Assembly (NCBI RefSeq): GCF_009720745.1
Contig: NZ_WNKX01000006.1
Location: forward strand, 124,001-188,000
Direction: 5' to 3'
Length of the DNA: 64,000 bases
Source: Massilia eburnea
Lineage (GTDB): Bacteria; Pseudomonadota; Gammaproteobacteria; Burkholderiales; Burkholderiaceae_D
In this document: in pieces, positions 10,248 to 17,253 of the stretch
How the letters are laid out: each line of letters starts with the position of its first letter
Numbering within the stretch: the stretch's first letter is position 1
Notes under the pieces: generated by a model
The model's input: the letters and a program-made list of their open reading frames with translations, nothing else
Told to the model about the DNA's origin: nothing
Database searches by the model: none
Program-made: the position numbers and the translations under genes

Positions 10248-10430
10248 TTAGCTCGCTATGAAGCGTTCTGGAATTTCAATGCCGCCGCTGTTGGCAGCGT
10301 CCGCATAGGCCTTGAGTTCACTGATCGCCGCATCCAGGTGCTCCTTGTTCGGGTTTTCCTGGAAACCTTTGATGCGCTCATTAAGTGTCGCAATTTTCCT
10401 GCTCCACTCGAGCCGATCGACCTTGCTCAT
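10248..10430 (-). CDS. Small protein of unknown function, 60 aa
   Basis: A strong AGGAGG lies 7 bases before the ATG at 10430, and a perfect terminator follows, so this short frame is probably real. The product is charged and helical (DRLEWSRKIATLNERIKGF ... ELKAYADAAN), with no cysteine, no signal peptide and no membrane segment. I do not recognise a family. It is transcribed towards the DUF3144 gene but is separated from it by the terminator. Confidence 0.7.
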   Translation of the reverse strand: MSKVDRLEWSRKIATLNERIKGFQENPNKEHLDAAISELKAYADAANSGGIEIPERFIAS

Positions 10431-10539
10431 ACAACCTCCTACTCATATTTTGGTTCTCGAGAAGGTCAGTATCCGGCAGCTAGCCAACAGGCCTCCGTGC
10501 GCCAGCGCACACACGCTGTTGCGCACGCTTAAGGCCTGC

Positions 10540-11184
10540 TTAACGCTTCAACACCCCACGCAGGAACAGGTCGACGCCGCGCTCGATTTCCTCCGGCGTG
10601 GTGGCGACGCCGCAGCGCGATTCGAACAGGAAGCGGTGCAGCTGGTCGCCCATCAGGCAGTTCATCAGGTGGATAGCCAGGCGCTCCGGCGGCGCGTCAG
10701 TGTCCAGTTGGGCGGCGATATCCGGACGGGCGAAGTAGCGTGCCAGCAGCTCGCGGGTCTGGCGCGGGCCGGCATCCCAGAATGCTTCGGCCAGGTCTGG
10801 ATTGGCATGCGCCTCGGCCACGACGATCTGGTACAGCGCTGTGGCGGCAGGCGTGCTGACCATGCGGTGGAAGCGCAAGCCGAATTCGAGCAGGGTGTCG
10901 CGCACCGGGCGGTGCAGGCTTTCCATGCCGGCAGGATCGAAGGCGCCGGCGCGGGCGCGCTGCAGGATGGCCTTCAGCAAGCCGGCCTTGCCGCCGAACT
11001 TCACATAAATCGTGCGCACGGCAACCCGTGCTTCTTTCGCAATCGCTTCCAGGCTGACCTTGCCATAACCCTTCTCCAGGAGGAGGCGGGCCGCCGTATC
11101 CATCAGGTCGTTCAGGCGCGCCTCCGCTTCGGCCGCCTTGGGGCGTCCAGCTTTGATTGGCTCAGGAAGTTGTTCAACAGACAT
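10540..11184 (-). CDS. TetR-family repressor of the adjacent efflux operon
   Basis: The 214-residue protein has an N-terminal helix-turn-helix of TetR type (MDTAARLLLEKGYGKVSLEAIAKEA ... RTIYVKFGGKAGLL, about residues 28-75) and a C-terminal ligand-binding and dimer domain of the AefR/TetR_C kind. It is divergent from a HlyD-MFS-OprM operon, with a perfect inverted repeat (11246-11269) next to the operon's promoter. That arrangement is the usual one for a local repressor that is released by an efflux substrate. The ligand is unknown. Confidence 0.9.
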   Translation of the reverse strand: MSVEQLPEPIKAGRPKAAEAEARLNDLMDTAARLLLEKGYGKVSLEAIAKEARVAVRTIYVKFGGKAGLLKAILQRARAGAFDPAGMESLHRPVRDTLLEFGLRFHRMVSTPAATALYQIVVAEAHANPDLAEAFWDAGPRQTRELLARYFARPDIAAQLDTDAPPERLAIHLMNCLMGDQLHRFLFESRCGVATTPEEIERGVDLFLRGVLKR

Positions 11185-11245
11185 GATTGAAGACCGTACG
11201 TAATGCTCAAAGGCTAGCAGATAGCCCTCACTTTATGCCAAATCA

Positions 11246-11269
11246 AAATGAAATGCAATCGTTTCATTT
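11246..11269. promoter_or_regulatory. Putative operator of the efflux TetR repressor
   Basis: AAATGAAA (11246-11253) and TTTCATTT (11262-11269) are perfect 8-base arms around an 8-base spacer. The site touches the -35 box of the efflux promoter. A further half-site-like ATTTCATTTTA lies at 11310-11320, just upstream of the start codon. Confidence 0.6.
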
Positions 11270-11270
11270 C

Positions 11271-11299
11271 TTGACTTTGTTCATTCCTTGACGAATAAT
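11271..11299 (+). promoter_or_regulatory. Predicted promoter of the efflux operon
   Basis: TTGACT (11271-11276) and AATAAT (11294-11299) are separated by 17 bases. Both boxes are one base from consensus, so unrepressed expression should be strong. The palindromic operator ends two bases before the -35 box. Confidence 0.65.
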
Positions 11300-11335
11300 G
11301 CACTGAACTCATTTCATTTTATGGAGTTACTCCAA

Positions 11336-12448
11336 ATGTCCCAGCACAACCAAGCCGAACAAAAAGTGCTCAGCGCCGTACCGGAAACCGCTGCGCCAGC
11401 TGCCACACCTCCTAACCGTCGCGTCCTCGTGATCGCCGGCCTGATCGCCCTGGCAGCCCTGGGCGCCGGCGGCCGCATGTGGTACCGCGCCCACCATTAT
11501 GTGGAAACGGAAAACGCCTACGTGGCAGGCCACGTGCATCCGGTGTCTTCGCGCATTTCCGGCGTGGTGACCAAGGTGCTGGTGGAAGACAACCAGCTGG
11601 TGAAGGCCGGCGACGTGATCGCCGAGCTGGATCCGTTCGACCAGCAGGTGAAGGTAGAGCAGATCCAGGCGCAGATCGCCAGCGTGCAGCAGCAGATCCT
11701 GCAGGCCGATGCCCAGGTCGCCCAAGTGAACGCACAAGCCAGCGCCGCCGCCGCGCAAGTGGCGCAGGCGCAAGCCAACCAGCTGCGCGCTTCGCAGGAC
11801 GCCGAGCGTTACGGCCAGCTGTACACCAGCCAGATGAAGGCCGTGTCGAAAGCCGAACTGGATGCCGCCACCGCCGCCCGCGCCAGCGCCACCGCCGACG
11901 TCGCAGCGCGCAAGGACAGCGCCGCTGCAGCGAAAGCGCAAATCGGTGCCGCCTCCGCTTCGCGTGAAGTACTGAAGGCGCAAGTCAAAGTGCTGCAAGT
12001 GCAGCTGAAAGACGCGCAGCAGCAGCTGGCATACAACCGCATCATCGCCCCGGTCGATGGCCGCGTCGGCAAGCGCACCCTGGAAGTGGGCCAGCGCGTG
12101 CAGCCGGGCCAGCAACTGGTGGCCCTGGTGCAGGATAACGTCTGGGTCACTGCCAACTTCAAGGAAACCCAGCTCGCCGACATGAAGGTGGGCCAGCAAG
12201 TGAGCCTGACCATCGACGCACTGCCAGGCAAGGAACTGGTTGGCCGCGTGGATTCGTTCTCGCCCGCCTCCGGCGCGCAATTTGCGCTGCTGCCGGCCGA
12301 TAACGCCACCGGTAACTTCACCAAGATCGTGCAGCGCGTGCCGGTGAAAATCACCTTCAAGCCGGAAGACCTGAAGGCCTACGAAGGCCGCCTGGTGCCG
12401 GGCATGTCTGCAATCGCTGAAGTCAGCATCAAGTCCGCTGCAAAATGA
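11336..12448 (+). CDS. HlyD/EmrA-family periplasmic adaptor of a tripartite efflux pump
   Basis: The adaptor links the inner-membrane MFS pump to the outer-membrane channel. The start at 11336 has GGAG nine bases upstream; an upstream ATG at 11321 and a TTG at 11290 are less likely. The 370 residues hold one membrane anchor (about 28-48), then a lipoyl-like segment (YVAGHVHPVSSRISGVV), a long Ala/Gln-rich coiled coil (about 100-215), the second lipoyl half (RIIAPVDGRVGKRTLEVGQRV) and a beta-barrel domain. The architecture is that of EmrA. Its stop overlaps the start of the MFS gene by four bases (ATGA). Confidence 0.94.
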   Translation: MSQHNQAEQKVLSAVPETAAPAATPPNRRVLVIAGLIALAALGAGGRMWYRAHHYVETENAYVAGHVHPVSSRISGVVTKVLVEDNQLVKAGDVIAELDPFDQQVKVEQIQAQIASVQQQILQADAQVAQVNAQASAAAAQVAQAQANQLRASQDAERYGQLYTSQMKAVSKAELDAATAARASATADVAARKDSAAAAKAQIGAASASREVLKAQVKVLQVQLKDAQQQLAYNRIIAPVDGRVGKRTLEVGQRVQPGQQLVALVQDNVWVTANFKETQLADMKVGQQVSLTIDALPGKELVGRVDSFSPASGAQFALLPADNATGNFTKIVQRVPVKITFKPEDLKAYEGRLVPGMSAIAEVSIKSAAK

Positions 12449-14019
12449 GCGCGCCAATGATGGTGCCGGAAGGACGAGTTTCCGGCCGCACCTGGATCGC
12501 GGTGGCTGCGGGCATGCTGGGCGCCTTCATGGCGGTGCTGGACATCCAGATCACCAACTCCTCGCTGCGCGACATCCTCGGTGCACTGAACGCAACGCAG
12601 GAAGAGGGCTCGTGGATTTCGACCGCCTACCTGGTGGCTGAAATTATCGTGATCCCGCTGACTGCGCTGCTGACGCGCACCTTTGGCATGCGCGGCTACA
12701 TGATGGGCACCACCGGCCTGTTCCTCGTGTTCTCCACCCTGTGCGGCGCGGCGTGGAACCTGCAAAGCATGATCTTCTTCCGCATGATGCAGGGCTTTAC
12801 CGGCGGCGCGCTGATTCCGATGGCGATGACCCTGGTGATGGCCAAGCTGCCCGCTTCCAAGCGCGCAGTCGGCATGGCGATCTTCGGCCTGACGGCAACG
12901 CTGGCGCCTTCCATGGGCCCGACGCTGGGCGGCTACTTGAGCGAACTGTATGGCTGGCCGTCGATCTTCTACATCAACTGGGTGCCTGGCGTGCTGCTGA
13001 TCGCCGGCGTGGCGTATGGCCTGGATCACGAAGACCGCAAGCTCAGTGAATTGTTCAACGCCGACTGGCTGGGCATCGCCTTCATGGCGCTGGGCCTGGG
13101 CTGCCTGACCATCTTCCTGGAAGAGGGCAACAGCAAGGACTGGTTCGAGTCAGGCTTCATCATCGCTTTCGCCGGCCTGTCGATTGTTGGCTTGCTGGGC
13201 TGGGTGGTGACGAGCGCGATGCGTCCGCATCCATTCGTCAACCTGGGCCTGTTCGCACAGCGTAACTTCCTGGTGGCGTCTGCGCTGGCTGCGGTGATGG
13301 GCATGGGCCTTTACGGCTCGTCCTTCCTGCTGCCTCTGTACCTGGGCCAGATCGCCGGCTACTCGCCGATGCAGATCGGCGAAGTGATCATGTGGGCCGG
13401 CTTGCCGCAGCTGTTCATCATGCCGTTTGCGGCCAAGCTGTCGATGAAGATCGACAACCGCATCCTGTGCTCGATTGGCCTGGGGCTGTTCGGCGTGTCC
13501 TGCATCATGAATGCGTACATGGACGCCACTACCGGCTACGACCAGCTGCTGTTCTCCCAGGTCGTGCGTGCGCTGGGCCAGCCTTTCGTCATGCTGACGC
13601 TGTCGAACTTCGCGATGAATGGCATTGCACCGAAAGACACCGCATCGGCATCGAGCCTGTTCAACATGATCCGTAACCTGGGCGGCTCCATCGGCATCGC
13701 CCTGCTGGCAACCCAGCTGACGCAGCGTGAGCATTTCCACTCGGCCCGCCTGGGCGAGGCAGTGAACAGCTTCTCGGCCGCGACACAGCTGCGCCTGGAC
13801 CAGTTGACGCAGTCCTTTATCGGTAAGGGCTTCGACCCGGTTGAAGCATCGGATAAAGCATTGAAGGCAGTAGACAGCATTGTACGGCGCGAATCCTTTG
13901 TGATGGCATACAACGACGGCTTCCTGATCGTGGGCGGCATCCTGCTGTCCTGCATCCTGATCCTGTGGCTGTCCGACAAAGTGAAGTCCCCTTCGGGCGG
14001 CGGCGCTGGTGCGCACTGA
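12445..14019 (+). CDS. DHA2-family (EmrB/QacA type) drug:proton antiporter
   Basis: The 524-residue inner-membrane protein has the 14 predicted membrane segments of the DHA2 family. Typical motifs are LDIQITNSSLRDI in the first helix (motif D1), the loop after helix 2 with RTFGMRG, and a motif C-like stretch LAPSMGPTLGG in helix 5. It exports drugs or metabolites with proton uptake and works with the adaptor upstream and the channel downstream. The four-base overlap with the adaptor and 14-base gap to the channel show one operon. The substrate cannot be deduced. Confidence 0.93.
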   Translation: MSAPMMVPEGRVSGRTWIAVAAGMLGAFMAVLDIQITNSSLRDILGALNATQEEGSWISTAYLVAEIIVIPLTALLTRTFGMRGYMMGTTGLFLVFSTLCGAAWNLQSMIFFRMMQGFTGGALIPMAMTLVMAKLPASKRAVGMAIFGLTATLAPSMGPTLGGYLSELYGWPSIFYINWVPGVLLIAGVAYGLDHEDRKLSELFNADWLGIAFMALGLGCLTIFLEEGNSKDWFESGFIIAFAGLSIVGLLGWVVTSAMRPHPFVNLGLFAQRNFLVASALAAVMGMGLYGSSFLLPLYLGQIAGYSPMQIGEVIMWAGLPQLFIMPFAAKLSMKIDNRILCSIGLGLFGVSCIMNAYMDATTGYDQLLFSQVVRALGQPFVMLTLSNFAMNGIAPKDTASASSLFNMIRNLGGSIGIALLATQLTQREHFHSARLGEAVNSFSAATQLRLDQLTQSFIGKGFDPVEASDKALKAVDSIVRRESFVMAYNDGFLIVGGILLSCILILWLSDKVKSPSGGGAGAH

Positions 14020-14033
14020 AAGAGAGAAAGAAT

Positions 14034-15452
14034 ATGAACATCAAAATGATTGCATTGGCAGTTAGCGCAGCGGCGGTATTGGCCGGCTGCGGCACCGTCG
14101 GCAGCGACTTCAAAGCGCCGGCCAACGTGCAGGAGCAAGGTTTCCGCCACGCGCCGCAAGGCGCGGTGAGCGAAGCGCAACTGCCGGCGCAGTGGTGGAC
14201 CGTGTTCGGCGATGACACGCTGAACCGGCTTGAGCACCAGGCCCTGCGCGACAGCCCGACCGTCAAGGCGGCGGCGCAGCGCCTGTTCCAGGCCGAAGCG
14301 CAACTGGGCCTGGTACGCTCCAGCCAGCTGCCAAGCGTCACGGTAAGCACCGGCGTATCGAACTCGCGTACATCGGCCAACACCTCGCAAGGTATCGCGC
14401 TGGGCCACCGCTCGATCCACGGCAACAACTACTCGGTCGCCGCAGGCTTCTCGTATGAGCTGGACCTGTTCGGCCGCGTGCGCCGCTCGGTGGAATCGGC
14501 CGATGCGCAAGCGCTGGCCGCAAGCCATGACCGCGACGGCGTGCTGTTGCTGCTGTCCTCGCAGATTGCCACCAGCTATTGGCAGCTGCGCGGCCTGGAT
14601 GCCGAAATGGCGATCCTGCGCAACGCCCTGGCCACCCGCAAGGAAACCGAAGACCTGGTGAATGCCCGCTTCAACGCCGGCTTGTCGAACGAGCTCGATA
14701 CCTCGCGCGCCCGCATCGAACGCGCCAACGCCGAAGCAGACCTGGAAGAAGTGCAACGCCAGCGCAACACGCTGGAGCATGCACTGGCCGTGCTGGTCGG
14801 CGCCTCGCCGTCCAGTATGCAGCTGGAGCCAGCCACCGCCACCGAACTGCCTGCGCCGCCAGTCATTCCAGCCGGCCTGCCGGCGAACCTGCTGGCGCAT
14901 CGTCCCGATTTGGCCGCAAGCGTGCAAACTCTGCGCGCAACGAATGCCAACGTCGGTGTAGCGGAAGGCGCTTTCTATCCGTCGATCAGCCTGACCGGCA
15001 ATTTCGGTTACGCGTCCGAGAGCCTGGGCGACATCAGCAAGAGCGGCTCGCGCGCCTTCAGCTTCGGCCCGCTCGCGCTGTCGCTGCCGATTTTCGACGG
15101 CGGCCGCAACCAGTCCAACCTGACGATCGCCAAAGCAAAATATGAAGAAGCGGTCGCCAACCACGAAGGCAAGCTGCTGACTGCACTGCGCGAGGTGGAA
15201 GACTCCCTGTCGGACGTGCAGCAGCGTACGCAGCAAGGCAAGGTGCAGGCAACGTCCCGCGAAGCCGCGACCCGCGCATATGATGTAGCGCGCGCCCGCT
15301 ACGAGCGCGGCATCAGCACCTACCTCGACGTCACCGACGCCCAGCGCAGCGCCCTGGCTGCCGACCGCGCCGCGGTACAAATCGAAACCCAGCGCATGCT
15401 GGCCACCGTCAGCTTCGCCCGCGCCCTCGGCGGCGGCTGGCAAGCCCCGTAA
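14034..15452 (+). CDS. Outer-membrane efflux lipoprotein, NodT/OprM type
   Basis: This is the TolC-like exit duct of the pump. The start at 14034 gives a lipoprotein signal with lipobox VLAGC (Cys about residue 18). The 472 residues contain the duplicated outer-membrane efflux protein repeat with long Ala-rich helices, for example the region TSYWQLRGLDAEMAILRNAL and the second repeat near QIATSY/YEEAVANHEGKL. The ending (SFARALGGGWQ) is typical of the NodT family. A longer frame begins at 13965 inside the MFS gene but lacks the signal. Confidence 0.94.
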   Translation: MNIKMIALAVSAAAVLAGCGTVGSDFKAPANVQEQGFRHAPQGAVSEAQLPAQWWTVFGDDTLNRLEHQALRDSPTVKAAAQRLFQAEAQLGLVRSSQLPSVTVSTGVSNSRTSANTSQGIALGHRSIHGNNYSVAAGFSYELDLFGRVRRSVESADAQALAASHDRDGVLLLLSSQIATSYWQLRGLDAEMAILRNALATRKETEDLVNARFNAGLSNELDTSRARIERANAEADLEEVQRQRNTLEHALAVLVGASPSSMQLEPATATELPAPPVIPAGLPANLLAHRPDLAASVQTLRATNANVGVAEGAFYPSISLTGNFGYASESLGDISKSGSRAFSFGPLALSLPIFDGGRNQSNLTIAKAKYEEAVANHEGKLLTALREVEDSLSDVQQRTQQGKVQATSREAATRAYDVARARYERGISTYLDVTDAQRSALAADRAAVQIETQRMLATVSFARALGGGWQAP

Positions 15453-15470
15453 GCCTCAAGGCATAAAAGT

Positions 15471-15559
15471 CGGAGGCGGTGAAAAAGAGGGGGGTGAAAA
15501 AGGGGACGTACCCCTTTTGTCTTCGAAAAAGGGGTACGTCCCCTTTTTCACCGCCTCCG
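15471..15559. repeat. REP-like nested hairpin, GGGGACGTACCCC family (copy 1)
   Basis: Two nested inverted repeats occur between two convergent genes. The inner arms are 24 bases each, perfect (15495-15518 and 15527-15550), with core GGGGACGTACCCC and an 8-base loop. The outer arms are 17 bases, perfect (15471-15487 and 15543-15559). GGTGAAAAAG occurs twice on the left side, a sign of slippage. The right end leads into TTTTTT, so it can also end transcription of the efflux operon. The same core occurs at 35120-35198. Confidence 0.85.
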
Positions 15560-15565
15560 GCTTTT

Positions 15566-16444
15566 TTATTGGAAACGGGAGAGCATGAAGTCGATGAAGC
15601 TGGTCAGCTTTGGCGTCGGCTGGCGGGAGCGCGGGTAGAGCAGGTGCATGGGGCGGGGGAGCGGCAGGTAGTCATCCAGCACGCGCACCAGGCGTCCGGC
15701 GGCGATGTCTTGCGCGAGGATCACTTCGGCTTGCATCACTAGGCCGAAGCCTGCCAGTGCGGCTTGCTTCAGCGCGTAGCTGTTGTTGGCGCGCAGCCGG
15801 CTAAGCGGCACGTTGCGGGCGTCTTTTTCGCCCTTCAGGCGCCAGCGCGCTTGCGGAACCCAGCCGCTGAATTCCAGGCATTCGTGCTGCGCCAGGTCGG
15901 CCGGCACTCTCGGTACGCCGCGCCGCGCCAGGTAATCGGGCGAGCCGCAGATCACCACGCCATATGGCCCCAGCGGCCTTGCCACCAGCGACGAATCTTC
16001 CAGTGGGCCGATGCGCACGGCGACGTCGAATCCTTCTTCCACCATGTCGATCATGCGGTCGTTCAGGTTCAGGTCGATGCTGACTTCGGGGTATTGCTCG
16101 AGGTAGTCGGCGATCATCGGCGCGAGCCATTCCATGCCGAAGGAAACGGCGCACGATACTTTTAACACGCCGCGCGGCGCTAGCCGCAGCGATTCCGCGC
16201 CCCGTTCGGCGGCATCGATCTGGGCCAGGATGGCGCGGCATTGCTCTGCGTACTGGCGCCCGATCTCGGTCAGCGATTGGCGCCGCGTGGTGCGCGTCAG
16301 CAGCGCTGCGCCCAGCCGTTGTTCCAGTTCGCGCACGTGCTTGCCCACCATGACTGCGGAAATGCCGAAGCGTTCGGCGGCGGAGGTGAAGCTGCCGCTG
16401 TCCACGGCGGCGACGAACACTTCCATGCTGCGTAATTTGTCCAT
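15566..16444 (-). CDS. LysR-family transcriptional regulator
   Basis: The 292-residue protein has the N-terminal winged helix-turn-helix (MEVFVAAVDSGSFTSAAERFGIS, about residues 8-65) and a type-2 periplasmic-binding-like effector domain (about 90-290). It is closest in pattern to the CrgA/AaeR-like LysR group, which often controls an adjacent oxidoreductase. It is divergent from a short-chain dehydrogenase, and a perfect 12-base inverted repeat frames their shared control region. The inducer is unknown. Confidence 0.93.
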   Translation of the reverse strand: MDKLRSMEVFVAAVDSGSFTSAAERFGISAVMVGKHVRELEQRLGAALLTRTTRRQSLTEIGRQYAEQCRAILAQIDAAERGAESLRLAPRGVLKVSCAVSFGMEWLAPMIADYLEQYPEVSIDLNLNDRMIDMVEEGFDVAVRIGPLEDSSLVARPLGPYGVVICGSPDYLARRGVPRVPADLAQHECLEFSGWVPQARWRLKGEKDARNVPLSRLRANNSYALKQAALAGFGLVMQAEVILAQDIAAGRLVRVLDDYLPLPRPMHLLYPRSRQPTPKLTSFIDFMLSRFQ

Positions 16445-16452
16445 TGCTAACC

Positions 16453-16532
16453 TTGGGTTTTGAATGAATTAAATAATAGCTCATTTATTCCTGTGGTGAC
16501 GGAGAGCATACTGGCTCCACTTCAAAACCCAA
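16453..16532. promoter_or_regulatory. Inverted repeat framing the LysR/SDR control region
   Basis: TTGGGTTTTGAA (16453-16464) and TTCAAAACCCAA (16521-16532) are perfect 12-base arms, 56 bases apart. One arm lies 8 bases from the LysR start codon and the other 13 bases before the dehydrogenase start, touching its AGGAG. The AT-rich middle must contain both promoters. The arms may be LysR contact points that loop the region. Confidence 0.5.
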
Positions 16533-16545
16533 CAGGAGATTCAAC

Positions 16546-17148
16546 ATGAAAAAGATCATCGTTATCGGCGCTTCCGGCACCATCGGCAAAGGCATCGTGG
16601 AACAACTGGGCCTGCGCCATGAAGTCATCACGGTCGGCCGCAATAGTGGCCAGTTCCAGGTAAAGATCGAAGATCCTGCCTCCGTCGAGGCGCTGTTCAA
16701 GCAAGTCGGCAAAGTTGATGGCGTGGTCGTTGCTGCGGGCGACCTGCATTTCGGTCCTCTGGCTGAAATGACTGCGGAACAGTTTTATGTCGGCCTTCAT
16801 TCCAAGCTGATGGGCCAGGTGAACGTGGCACTGGCTGCGCAAAAATACCTGAACGATGGCGGTTCGATCACCCTGACCAGCGGCAGCGTTTCCGAAAATC
16901 CGATCCGCTACGGCGCCAACGCCAGCACCGTCAATCGTGCGGTGGAAGGGTTTGTCACTGGCGCTGCGGTTGAAATGCCGCGCGGCCTGCGCATCAACGT
17001 CATCAGCCCGACCCTGGTGGACGAATCGGTGGAAGCATACGGCCCTTACTTCTACGGCATGGAGACCGTGCCCGTGAAGCGCGTAGCCCTGGCCTACAGC
17101 CGCAGCGTGGAAGGGGCGGAAAACGGCAAGAACTACCGCGTCTGGTAA
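16546..17148 (+). CDS. Short SDR-family protein without the catalytic lysine
   Basis: The 200-residue protein has the Rossmann motif GASGTIGKG at residues 8-16, like the short SDR group of about 200 residues. The central motif is VAAGD instead of NNAG. After the SxS segment (LTSGSVS) comes YGANA, so the usual YxxxK lysine is replaced by alanine or asparagine. Hence classical SDR chemistry is doubtful; it may be an NAD(P)-binding protein with other activity. AGGAG precedes the ATG. It is divergent from a LysR regulator that probably controls it. A weak copy of its last 14 codons follows at 17162. Confidence 0.88.
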   Translation: MKKIIVIGASGTIGKGIVEQLGLRHEVITVGRNSGQFQVKIEDPASVEALFKQVGKVDGVVVAAGDLHFGPLAEMTAEQFYVGLHSKLMGQVNVALAAQKYLNDGGSITLTSGSVSENPIRYGANASTVNRAVEGFVTGAAVEMPRGLRINVISPTLVDESVEAYGPYFYGMETVPVKRVALAYSRSVEGAENGKNYRVW

Positions 17149-17161
17149 AACCTGCTGCCGT

Positions 17162-17206
17162 TGCGTGGAAGGCGCAGAAGGCGGAAAAACTTTCCGCGCC
17201 TTGTAA
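17162..17206 (+). pseudogene. Vestigial tail of a second SDR copy
   Basis: Fourteen codons and a TAA at 17162-17206 line up with the last 14 codons and TAA of the SDR gene (17104-17148): CVEGAEGGKTFRAL against SVEGAENGKNYRVW. By hand I count about 34 identical bases out of 45. This looks like the remains of a tandem paralogue whose upstream part was lost. It is too short to be certain. Confidence 0.35.
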
Positions 17207-17253
17207 ACGCAGGCATACAATGTGGCCTTCCTTTCAACACGAGTAAAGGCCAC

